Below are positions 16,131 through 24,039 of a stretch of 64,000 nucleotides of DNA, in pieces. The notes under the pieces were generated by a model. It ran no database searches. It was not told the origin of the DNA and saw only the letters and a list, made by a program, of their open reading frames with translations. Numbering within the stretch: position 1 is the first letter of the stretch; every line of letters begins with the position of its first letter. The stretch is from Bacillus sp. AFS015802 (GTDB taxonomy: Bacteria; Bacillota; Bacilli; Bacillales; Bacillaceae_B): positions 1-64,000 of the forward strand of contig NZ_NTUP01000014.1 in the NCBI RefSeq assembly GCF_002561455.1, read 5' to 3'. Position numbers and translations under genes: made by a program.

Positions 16131-17093
16131 GTGGAAAATGGTATATGGACCTTAGGGATAGTCTTTCTCACAACCTGTTTCTTCTATATTATCCTTTCAA
16201 AGATTATGAAAAAACGACACGTGCAAAAGCGGATGGATCGCTATTTTGGCTCCCCTTCTTCCAGGCAAAGCGAGGAAAGTGAAGTAAAAAGGCACCACCC
16301 CTTGGAGAATATCAATCATACAATCTCCAAAGCATTCAAGGGTGTTCAGTTCAGTCAGAAAACAAAGGCACTATTAGTACAGGCAGGGAGTTCCATGTCG
16401 CCGGAGCAATTCTTTGCGTATCGGTTGATGGGCGCCGTTTCCCTCTCTTTATTACTGTTGATTCCCGGTCTGCATTGGATATTTGCGGTGATCGGCCTGA
16501 CAATCGGCTTCCTCCTTCCAGGACTGGTAATGTCGCGGAGAAGGAAAAAAAGATTACAAGCCTTGCCGTTACAGTTAATTGACGCATTGGGAATGATGGC
16601 GAATTCAATGAGGGCGGGCTTCAGTTTTATGCAGGTGATGCAGCTTGTAGGGAAGGAAATGCCTTCCCCCATAGGGCCTGAGTTCCAACGGGCGGTCCGT
16701 GAAGCCGGACTTGGGATTCCGTTGGAAAAGGTATTTGACGATATGATCTATAGCTTACCCAATAAAGAGTTGGAGGTTGTCCTCGAAGCCATCATCGCCC
16801 AGCGGAGGAGCGGTGGAAATTTAGCCGAATTACTGGAAACGATGGAAGATACCATCAGGGGGAGAGTGAGGATCATGGGGGAACTGAATACGTTGACATC
16901 ACAAGGGAAGCTGTCTTCACTTGTCATCACCATGCTCCCCATCGGGCTGGGTTTCTATTTATATGTAGTCGATCCCAATTATTTCGGTCCGCTCATTCAC
17001 CATCCAATGGGCATCGCCATGCTCGTATTTGCGGGGTTACTCGTATTGCTTGGCTGGTTTGCCATCCAGAAAATACTGAGGATCGAGGTGTAG
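16131..17093 (+). CDS. tadB: Tad pilus inner-membrane platform protein TadB
   Basis: A 320-aa type II secretion F-domain protein with an N-terminal membrane helix, two mid helices (about 100-130) and two C-terminal helices. A cytoplasmic F domain (LIDALGMMANSMRAGFSFMQ) precedes the C-terminal helices. It pairs with TadC as the platform on which CpaF works. It begins 2 nt after cpaF. Confidence 0.9.
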   Translation: MENGIWTLGIVFLTTCFFYIILSKIMKKRHVQKRMDRYFGSPSSRQSEESEVKRHHPLENINHTISKAFKGVQFSQKTKALLVQAGSSMSPEQFFAYRLMGAVSLSLLLLIPGLHWIFAVIGLTIGFLLPGLVMSRRRKKRLQALPLQLIDALGMMANSMRAGFSFMQVMQLVGKEMPSPIGPEFQRAVREAGLGIPLEKVFDDMIYSLPNKELEVVLEAIIAQRRSGGNLAELLETMEDTIRGRVRIMGELNTLTSQGKLSSLVITMLPIGLGFYLYVVDPNYFGPLIHHPMGIAMLVFAGLLVLLGWFAIQKILRIEV

Positions 17094-17096
17094 AAA

Positions 17097-18017
17097 ATGA
17101 GTATTCTCTTTTTGTTGATGGCCATCTGTTCATTTACATGCTTAGCAGCAGCCATCCTTTTAACCTTAAACCGGAAAAGGATCGCCGTTGATACTCGGAT
17201 CAATCACTATTTTCACCACATTCATCAGATGCACTCTGCCGATAAGGATAAGGGCAGAAGGAAACCCCAACGATTCACGCGATTATGGAATCGTGGACTG
17301 CAGCTGGTCAGTAAAAAAACAAGCAAAACCAAACAAAAGAAGCTGGACCAACTCATCCGGGATGCGGGTTATTCTGGGAAACTGACAGCAGTTGAATTCA
17401 GGTTGATTCAACTGCTTGTAAGCTTCGGGGGAGGAACGGCCGTTTTCTTCCTGTTTGCTCCCATGGCTGACAATATGGAGATGACGCTCCTTATGGCCTT
17501 TGGAATGTTCTTTCTTGGTTTTCAATACTCCACTTTCTATTTAAGTAAAAGAAGGACTCAGCGCATTGCCCGGATTAACCGGGATATGCCGGACTTCTTC
17601 GATACAGTGAATCTATTGATCGAAGCAGGGCTCGGCTTGGATGCTGCGATCTTAACGGTGTGCCAAAAGAAAAAAGGGCCGCTGTCCGAGGAATTTCTGT
17701 TCGTGTTGGAAGATATGAAACGAGGGAAATCAAGGAGGGAAGCATTCTATGAACTGCGGATGAGAGTCCCATCCGATTCCCTGCAAAGTACATTGACCAC
17801 CATGATCCAAGCAGACTATCTTGGAGTGGGAATGGCAAAAGTCATCCGGAACCTGACCATCCGCATCCGTGAGCAGAGAAGGGAATCAGCGAGAGAACAG
17901 GCCATGAAAGCTCCCGTCAAAATGCTCTTTCCAATGGTCTTCTTCATCTTCCCATCCATCTTCATCGTATCCCTCGGTCCCCTTATCGTCAAAATCCTGA
18001 CCGAAGGCCTGATGTAA
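17097..18017 (+). CDS. tadC: Tad pilus inner-membrane platform protein TadC
   Basis: A 306-aa type II secretion F-domain protein, the second platform subunit. The F domain reads DMPDFFDTVNLLIEAGLGLD, with membrane helices at the N-terminus, the middle and the end (FFIFPSIFIVSLGPLIV). It begins 4 nt after tadB and is the last gene of the operon, followed by a repeat hairpin at 18021. Confidence 0.9.
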   Translation: MSILFLLMAICSFTCLAAAILLTLNRKRIAVDTRINHYFHHIHQMHSADKDKGRRKPQRFTRLWNRGLQLVSKKTSKTKQKKLDQLIRDAGYSGKLTAVEFRLIQLLVSFGGGTAVFFLFAPMADNMEMTLLMAFGMFFLGFQYSTFYLSKRRTQRIARINRDMPDFFDTVNLLIEAGLGLDAAILTVCQKKKGPLSEEFLFVLEDMKRGKSRREAFYELRMRVPSDSLQSTLTTMIQADYLGVGMAKVIRNLTIRIREQRRESAREQAMKAPVKMLFPMVFFIFPSIFIVSLGPLIVKILTEGLM

Positions 18018-18020
18018 CCT

Positions 18021-18055
18021 GAGGGACGGACCTCCAATTAGGAGGTCCGTCCCTC
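18021..18055. repeat. Dispersed GGACGGACC repeat, complete hairpin
   Basis: GAGGGACGGACCTCC, 5-nt loop, GGAGGTCCGTCCCTC: a perfect 15-bp stem just after tadC, likely serving as its terminator or 3' stabiliser although no long T tract follows. Confidence 0.9.
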
Positions 18056-18160
18056 TATGGTTATGAATGTTCAAATGATTGTAATCATTCCTCATGTTTT
18101 CTGGTATGATAATATCAACGAATATTTCGACAATAACCGGAGTGAAGGGAATGCCAATCA

Positions 18161-19282
18161 ATGACTAGTGCTTCAACCATGCTGATTCAATACCTGGAAG
18201 ATCATTCAGACGAATTTTTACATAATTGGCTCAAAAATATCGTAATCTCAGAAAGCGACATCTATAAAGAAGAAGTGTTGAACAATGGAGTGAAGATGTT
18301 TCAATTAGTGAAACGTGCGATCGTAAAGCCACTCAGTGAAGAAGAAATCACCATACTTGCCCATAAGACAGCCCTGGAGCGGGTCAATGCCAATGTGAAT
18401 ATCAGCGAGTTTGTATACAACGTGAACATAGGGAAGAGCATCATCATCAAATGGGTGAATAATTCCGGGATCGAACTGCGGGAATTACAGCCTTTGATTG
18501 AAGACATCAATTCGTTATTTGACCGCTTTTCCTACCTTGCCGTCAGAAAATATACGGAAATCAAAGAGCAGCAGCTTCAGGAGAAAGAGCTGTACATCGA
18601 CCAGACTCATAAGGAGCGATTGACGATCCTTGGTCAGATGAGTTCAAGCTTCGTTCATGAGTTCCGGAATCCCCTCACGTCCATCATCGGATTTACGAAG
18701 CTCTTACAGAACGGTTATCCTGATCTTCCATACTTGGATATCATGCAGCACGAGCTTGAACAATTGAACTACCGCATCTCTCAATTCCTTCATGTGTCCA
18801 GAAAGGATATCATCGATAGTACGAGGGAAGAGATCACTCTGGCCGACCATCTGGAAGAAACCATTGAGTTTCTGTACCCGAGCCTCCTGGATGGGGATGT
18901 GTCGATTGATTTCAATTGCGGTGCTGACATCAAGGTGCTTGGGAACAGGGATGAACTAAGGCAGGTCTTTCTTAACCTCATCATGAACTCCATCGATGCC
19001 CTTCAAGAAGTGGAAGGACGTCGGCAGATCATTGTGACCTGTGATGTGAAAGAAGGAAGGACGAACCTGGAGATTTCAAACAACGGGCCCCGGATCAAGG
19101 AAGAAACCATCGAAGCAATCTTTGAACCTTTTTATACGACAAAGGATCTTGGAACGGGGATCGGTCTCTATATTTGTAAAAAGCTGATTGAAAAGCATGG
19201 CGGGAATATTTCCTGCCGCTCTAATGATGAATGGACGACATTTACGGTGGGGATCCCTGTGGAGTCAAACGTCGTCATGTAA
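18161..19282 (+). CDS. Sensor histidine kinase (sporulation-kinase-like, cytosolic)
   Basis: A 373-aa kinase without membrane segments. An N-terminal sensor region (about 1-145) resembles the HisK_N type found in Bacillus sporulation kinases. The H box is SSFVHEFRNPLTSIIGF. The ATPase domain has N box NLIMNSIDAL, a degenerate G1 (SNNGPRI in place of DxGxG) and an intact G2 (LGTGIGLYICKKL). No response regulator gene adjoins it, so it may feed a phosphorelay. A 6-codon frame (ATG 18151 to TAG 18168) overlaps its start and is nearer to the ribosome site GTGAAGGGA. Confidence 0.85.
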   Translation: MTSASTMLIQYLEDHSDEFLHNWLKNIVISESDIYKEEVLNNGVKMFQLVKRAIVKPLSEEEITILAHKTALERVNANVNISEFVYNVNIGKSIIIKWVNNSGIELRELQPLIEDINSLFDRFSYLAVRKYTEIKEQQLQEKELYIDQTHKERLTILGQMSSSFVHEFRNPLTSIIGFTKLLQNGYPDLPYLDIMQHELEQLNYRISQFLHVSRKDIIDSTREEITLADHLEETIEFLYPSLLDGDVSIDFNCGADIKVLGNRDELRQVFLNLIMNSIDALQEVEGRRQIIVTCDVKEGRTNLEISNNGPRIKEETIEAIFEPFYTTKDLGTGIGLYICKKLIEKHGGNISCRSNDEWTTFTVGIPVESNVVM

Positions 19283-19284
19283 TG

Positions 19285-19317
19285 AAAAAACCTCGTTCAC
19301 TGGGAATGAGGTTTTTT
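19285..19317. terminator. Bidirectional terminator between the kinase and ugd
   Basis: AAAAAACCTCGTTC pairs with GAATGAGGTTTTTT around a 5-nt loop, between convergent genes. Confidence 0.9.
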
Positions 19318-20625
19318 GACAGTGGAATGAATGACGGCAGGTCTTCCGATCGAGTAATAATCTATTGCAGCCTCCTCAGCTTCTTCAAGGGAGAAACAAT
19401 TACGGCCGTCAAAAATGATCGGGGTTTTCATTAGCTTGGAGATGGTTTTCAGTCGTAAGACCTTAAATTCCTCCCATTCGGTCGCTATGAAGACCATTTC
19501 CTGATCCTCGATGGCATCGAAGCAGTTGTCTGCGAAGGCGACACTCGACCCGAGGATGGATTTCGCGTTTTCCGTGGCCACCGGGTCGTATACCGTCACC
19601 TGGACCCCTTCCAGGAGGAGTTGTTTGATCATTTCAAGGGAAGCCGCTTCTCTGATGTCGTCCGTATTGGGTTTGAAGGAGAGGCCTAATATCCCTGCGC
19701 GTCTCCCTTTTAATTCCTTTACGTGGTCCTTTGCGATTTGAACTAATTTTACCTGTTGTTTCGCATTAACGTGAATGACGGATTCCAATAACTCAAACTT
19801 ATGTTCCATTTCCCCTGCCATTTGAACGAGGGCATTCGTGTCTTTCGGAAAACATGAGCCACCATAGCCGATCCCCGCCTGAAGGAAGGAAGCGCCTATG
19901 CGTTGATCCATTCCCATTCCTTTGGCCACGTCCTCAACGTTTGCGCCAAGCTTTTCGCACAAATTGGCGATTTCATTGATGAAGCTGATCTTGGTTGCTA
20001 AAAAGGCGTTAGACGAATATTTGATCATTTCAGCACTTTCGATCGAGGTGTGTAAAACCGGGACCCCAAACGGTGAGACCATAGCTTCCAATTTTATAGC
20101 CGCTTCTTCTTCTTCCGTACCAATCACGATCCGGTCGCCGTTGAAGGTGTCGTGGATGGCTGAGCCTTCTCGAAGAAATTCGGGATTCGAGGCTATCATG
20201 AATCTTCCCGGGGAGGAGGATTCTGTGTTCAACCAGGACTTGATCTTATGATTGGTCCCCACGGGTACGGTACTTTTGGTCACGATGATCGTTCCTCTGC
20301 GTTTCACATGGGAACCGATTTTCCCCGCCACATCCTGGATGGCGGACAGGTCGGCAGAGCCATCGGGAAGGGAAGGTGTTCCCACGGCAATGATGATGAT
20401 CTCAGCTTTTTCACATGCGACCTGATAGTCTGTGGTGAAAGACAGGCGGTTGTTCTTTTTTACTAAAGCTTCTAATCCCGGCTCATAAATGGGCGACTTC
20501 CCGCGCTTTAATATTTCTACTTTCTGCTTGTCTGTGTCCAGGCAAATGACATGATGACCGATTTCTGCCAGACATGCCCCCGTGACAAGACCAACATAGC
20601 CGGCGCCGATCACTGATATATTCAT
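19297..20625 (-). CDS. ugd: UDP-glucose 6-dehydrogenase
   Basis: A 442-aa enzyme oxidising UDP-glucose to UDP-glucuronate with NAD (TuaD/YwqF family). It has an N-terminal Rossmann fold ISVIGAGYVGLVTGACLAE, the central EFLREGSA and a catalytic Cys in GYGGSCFPKDTNAL (about 255-268). The C-terminal domain has GLSFKPNTDDIREA. Its start overlaps the galU stop (ATGA), so the pair forms one operon converting glucose-1-P to UDP-glucuronate for teichuronic acid or an exopolymer. The stop lies inside the shared terminator region. Confidence 0.94.
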   Translation of the reverse strand: MNISVIGAGYVGLVTGACLAEIGHHVICLDTDKQKVEILKRGKSPIYEPGLEALVKKNNRLSFTTDYQVACEKAEIIIIAVGTPSLPDGSADLSAIQDVAGKIGSHVKRRGTIIVTKSTVPVGTNHKIKSWLNTESSSPGRFMIASNPEFLREGSAIHDTFNGDRIVIGTEEEEAAIKLEAMVSPFGVPVLHTSIESAEMIKYSSNAFLATKISFINEIANLCEKLGANVEDVAKGMGMDQRIGASFLQAGIGYGGSCFPKDTNALVQMAGEMEHKFELLESVIHVNAKQQVKLVQIAKDHVKELKGRRAGILGLSFKPNTDDIREAASLEMIKQLLLEGVQVTVYDPVATENAKSILGSSVAFADNCFDAIEDQEMVFIATEWEEFKVLRLKTISKLMKTPIIFDGRNCFSLEEAEEAAIDYYSIGRPAVIHSTVKKPHSQ

Positions 20626-21563
20626 TCCGACCCCACCTTTTCAAGCAATTCTTTCAGGTATGACGTCAACGGCAATTGTAGTTCCGGTCGTCTCATCGCA
20701 CATTCAATCGTCGCTTTAATGAAGCCGAACTTATCGCCGATGTCATATCGGTCCCCGTTAAATACTTTGGCGTACATTGAGTGTTCCTGATTATAGTGGT
20801 TTAAAGCGTCGGTCAACTGAAGCTCGCCGCCTGCCCCCACTTGCAATCGTTCCAGATAGGGAAAGATTTCAGGGGTCAGGATATATCTTCCCATGATGGC
20901 CAGGTTTGAAGGAGCTTCAAGAGGATCCGGTTTTTCAACCATTCCCCTGATCCGATGGAGATCGTTTCCTGACATTTCTTCCGTTTGAAAAGGGGTCACG
21001 ATCCCGTATTTTGAAACGTCCTCATCCTTTACTTCCTGCACCCCGATAATGGGCGCCTGACACTCATTAAATGAGTCGATCAGCTGACTGACACATGGTT
21101 GTTCAGAAAGAATCATATCGTCCCCCAGCATGACGGCAAACGGATCATCCCCGATGAAGGAACGGGCACAGAGAACGGCGTGACCCAACCCCAGTGGTTC
21201 TTTTTGCCTGATATAATGGATGTTTGCCAGATTCGCAATCGACTGCACTTCCTCCAGGGCATCCCATTTTTCTTTTTTCTCTAAACTCGCTTCTAATTCA
21301 TATGATTTATCGAAGTGATCCTCGATACTCCTTTTTCCCCGGCCGGTAATGATGATGATGTCCGTAATCCCGGAGTGCACTGCCTCTTCAATGATGTATT
21401 GAATGGTTGGTTTATCTACGATCGGAAGCATTTCCTTCGGTTGAGCCTTCGTGGCCGGGAGGAATCGTGTGCCGAGACCTGCTGCAGGGATGATCGCTTT
21501 CGTGACCTTCTTCTTCTTGGGTAAGGATGATGCCAATAATAAGGAGAGATCGGATTGTTTCAT
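20622..21563 (-). CDS. galU: UTP-glucose-1-phosphate uridylyltransferase
   Basis: A 313-aa GtaB/GalU enzyme making UDP-glucose. The nucleotide-binding motif is KAIIPAAGLGTRFLPATKAQPKEMLPIVDKP, with VMLGDDMI and MVEKPDP further on. The N-terminus is about 18 residues longer than usual before the first beta strand, but the ATG has a strong GGAGGTG site and no later ATG fits. It is first gene of galU-ugd. Confidence 0.93.
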   Translation of the reverse strand: MKQSDLSLLLASSLPKKKKVTKAIIPAAGLGTRFLPATKAQPKEMLPIVDKPTIQYIIEEAVHSGITDIIIITGRGKRSIEDHFDKSYELEASLEKKEKWDALEEVQSIANLANIHYIRQKEPLGLGHAVLCARSFIGDDPFAVMLGDDMILSEQPCVSQLIDSFNECQAPIIGVQEVKDEDVSKYGIVTPFQTEEMSGNDLHRIRGMVEKPDPLEAPSNLAIMGRYILTPEIFPYLERLQVGAGGELQLTDALNHYNQEHSMYAKVFNGDRYDIGDKFGFIKATIECAMRRPELQLPLTSYLKELLEKVGSE

Positions 21564-21816
21564 TCTTTACACCTCCGAAAATATGTATCTTCTTCTATAT
21601 TATCAGAGGAGGGGGGAGGATATCCCTTGGGAAAGGTTGGTTTTACGAAGAATTTACATGGGTAGGGGTACATTGGGTGAATGATCTTCCTTCTGTTTCT
21701 TAAATCTTTTGGGACTGACAGCGAATTTTTTTCTATTTAACAGTTAATGGAGTGATTAATAGAAACTGAGTGATATAATTGATATAGGAAAATAGAATCA
21801 TTCAGTTGGGAGCGGT

Positions 21817-22248
21817 ATGATCTTGGTACAAAATGAAAAAGGGGTCACGTTACTGGAAGTGCTACTGTCCATCACGATCTTATCCATTATTTTATTGTCG
21901 ATAATGAACGTTTTTCCTCAAATGGGGATGATGAATGAGCACAATGAAGCTAAATCGCAAGGTGTGAATGAAGCGAAAAGGGTTTTAGTAAACTGGAAGG
22001 CTTCCGAAGAAGTGGTTGATTTCCTTCAAGATCCCGCACCCGCCAATCGGCCGATGGGTTATAAAAGGGAAGACACTACCTATTATTACTTTCAGACTTT
22101 AGAACAACCATTTGACGTATATATAAAAATCAAAAAGAACACTGACTTACATTCGGCTCCATCTAAAGCTCACCTGGTAGAGATCAAGTTACTGAAAGAT
22201 CATCGCACAGTGAGTGAAACTTACGGATACATAACGATCGGTGAATAA
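21817..22248 (+). CDS. Type IV prepilin-like protein (pseudopilin 1 of 3)
   Basis: A 143-aa protein with a class III prepilin signal: NEKG, then VTLLEVLLSITILSIILLSIMN, with Glu at +5. The rest is a small extracellular domain. It resembles minor pilins of the PilV/GspI kind. TATAAT at 21774-21779 may be the -10. No pilin ATPase, platform or type IV prepilin peptidase gene is nearby; TadV would be an unlikely processing enzyme, so ComC or another peptidase elsewhere is needed. Confidence 0.75.
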   Translation: MILVQNEKGVTLLEVLLSITILSIILLSIMNVFPQMGMMNEHNEAKSQGVNEAKRVLVNWKASEEVVDFLQDPAPANRPMGYKREDTTYYYFQTLEQPFDVYIKIKKNTDLHSAPSKAHLVEIKLLKDHRTVSETYGYITIGE

Positions 22249-22261
22249 AGGGGGGAGCTTG

Positions 22262-22699
22262 ATGCCCAATGAACGCGGACTGACCCTGATTGAAGTGCTG
22301 GCCACCACCACCATATTATCAATTATTGGTGTAGTGATCTGGAATGTCTTTTTTCAAGGTCTTACTTATTCAGATAAGGCTGTCACTCAAAATGCATTGC
22401 AGCAGGAGTCTAACTATGTAAACATGAAGCTCACAAGGATTCATCAAACGTCAGAGGAGTATGAACTAACCAGTTCAAACTGTATGATCAAAGTGAAGTA
22501 TAAGACTAAGAATAATGAGTTATTGGAAGAAACGTTTAAGGATCCTGATCTATGTTTATCAACAAGCTATTCAGGAATAGTCGATCCAAACAAGGAAGAT
22601 CTCCCTATCACCATTACGATCCAAGATAAGGAAAGAGCTGCAAATAAGTTTGATATAGAAACGGTATTTTACAGGTTGAAGGAGAATGGGAGCGAATGA
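22262..22699 (+). CDS. Type IV prepilin-like protein (pseudopilin 2 of 3)
   Basis: A 145-aa protein with prepilin signal NERG / LTLIEVLATTTILSIIGVVIW (Glu +5), like PilW/GspJ minor pilins. ATG 22262 is preceded by AGGGGGGAG (4 nt); a GTG at 22241 in the same frame lies before the previous gene's stop. Two cysteines, in SNCMIK and DLCLS, may form a disulfide. It overlaps the next gene by ATGA. Confidence 0.75.
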   Translation: MPNERGLTLIEVLATTTILSIIGVVIWNVFFQGLTYSDKAVTQNALQQESNYVNMKLTRIHQTSEEYELTSSNCMIKVKYKTKNNELLEETFKDPDLCLSTSYSGIVDPNKEDLPITITIQDKERAANKFDIETVFYRLKENGSE

Positions 22700-23916
22700 G
22701 ACATTTCAAAAATGAAAAAGGCTATGCGTTGGTCACCGTGTTGTTAATCATGGTCGTATTCATGGTAATCTCACTCTCCTTTATGAGTCAGTCATTTACT
22801 AGTGTCAAGCAGAATAAGGTAGTCGAAAAAAACAATCAATCTGTAGCGTTGGCTGAAATGGGAGTCTCCTTTTACCAACTGGCTGTGAGAAATGCCTATC
22901 TTTCCAATCAAGAGAATATTGTGAGCAGGGTTAAGGAAATGATGGCTGCTGATCGCAGAAATCGGATAGAAAAATCACAGGATTATTATACTGGACGTGT
23001 TGTTTCCCTTATGACACAAGCCATGCGAACTTCATTGGAAAGTGAACAAACCAGCCTTACCATAGAAGACCGCGAAAATACTTCTTATTCCATTCAGGCT
23101 GTGAACATATCTTCCCAAGGGAATGATATCATCATTTCCTTTACAAGTCTTGGAACACAGGAGAATGAAACTTCAACTCTCAGCGCTGAGATGACGATCC
23201 CGATCAAAGATGTGGGATTGACAGAAGGAGGGGGGGAGTCAGACACTTCGACAACGTATTCGCTGCCAGATTTCACTCACATTAAAAAGCCCTCGGATTT
23301 AGCGGGAAAATGTAAAAACCCTCCTCTGATCTACGATAGCTGCAGTGAAATTTTGGTGGATGGATCCGCTTCTTTTTCTCAGAACCATAATCAATTAGAA
23401 AATAAGCTTATTTATACTACTGGTGCTTTACAATTAACCGGTAATGCCAATAATATGAGTCACACTCAGATTCATACAGAAGGTTCCATGTCTCTTGGGA
23501 AAAATATGAATGGTGCAGAGGATATATTCCTAGAGGTGAAAGGGGCTCTGAGTGTAGGCGGGCAGTTGAGAATGGATCGGTCGAATGTACAAGTAGGAGG
23601 AAGTATGAGTGTGGATGGTCATCTTGAAGTGGAAGACCAATCCTTCGTGTATGTTGGAGGAAGCGCAGGTATATCTAAACATCTCTCAATCAGTGCGAAT
23701 TCGAAGATGTGTGTAGGGGGAGATTTAAATGCAGATCAATTGGATATAGACGGAAAATTATATGTGAAAGGATCTGTAAATGGGAAGATTAAGTCGGGTG
23801 AACCGGTAAAGGTCAATCAGACAGATTTTGAAAAGTATTGCGGTACCCTTGACTCCTCCAAAGACCTATCAATAAAGTGGGGAGAGATTAAAAATAATAT
23901 CGAATACAGCTATTAA
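22696..23916 (+). CDS. PilX/GspK-like pilus protein with beta-helical C-terminus (pseudopilin 3 of 3)
   Basis: A 406-aa protein. The prepilin-like N-terminus NEKG / YALVTVLLIMVVFMVISL has Thr at +5 in place of Glu, as in GspK-type tip pilins. A helical region (to about 100) and a beta region follow. From about residue 220 to 385 there are short repeats such as VKGALSVGGQLRM, VGGSMSVDGHLEV and VGGSAGISKHLSI, with the look of a bactofilin-like right-handed beta helix. It probably forms the large tip subunit of a surface fibre. A terminator follows. Confidence 0.7.
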   Translation: MRHFKNEKGYALVTVLLIMVVFMVISLSFMSQSFTSVKQNKVVEKNNQSVALAEMGVSFYQLAVRNAYLSNQENIVSRVKEMMAADRRNRIEKSQDYYTGRVVSLMTQAMRTSLESEQTSLTIEDRENTSYSIQAVNISSQGNDIIISFTSLGTQENETSTLSAEMTIPIKDVGLTEGGGESDTSTTYSLPDFTHIKKPSDLAGKCKNPPLIYDSCSEILVDGSASFSQNHNQLENKLIYTTGALQLTGNANNMSHTQIHTEGSMSLGKNMNGAEDIFLEVKGALSVGGQLRMDRSNVQVGGSMSVDGHLEVEDQSFVYVGGSAGISKHLSISANSKMCVGGDLNADQLDIDGKLYVKGSVNGKIKSGEPVKVNQTDFEKYCGTLDSSKDLSIKWGEIKNNIEYSY

Positions 23917-23930
23917 CGAATCCATTCAAG

Positions 23931-23961
23931 AAGCAATCATCTAGCCGGTGATTGCTTTTTT
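23931..23961 (+). terminator. Terminator of the pseudopilin operon
   Basis: AAGCAATCA pairs with TGATTGCTT around a 9-nt loop and continues into T6. Confidence 0.88.
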
Positions 23962-23998
23962 AGTAGGGTATCATGGTCTTGCATCCTCTTTGTCATAA

Positions 23999-24032
23999 AA
24001 AACCCCTGAATCTCCTCAGATCCAGGGGGTTC
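23999..24032 (-). terminator. Terminator of the GGDEF-EAL gene
   Basis: On the minus strand AACCCCCTGGATCT pairs with AGATTCAGGGGTT and runs into T6. Confidence 0.88.
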
Positions 24033-24039
24033 ATTCGGT

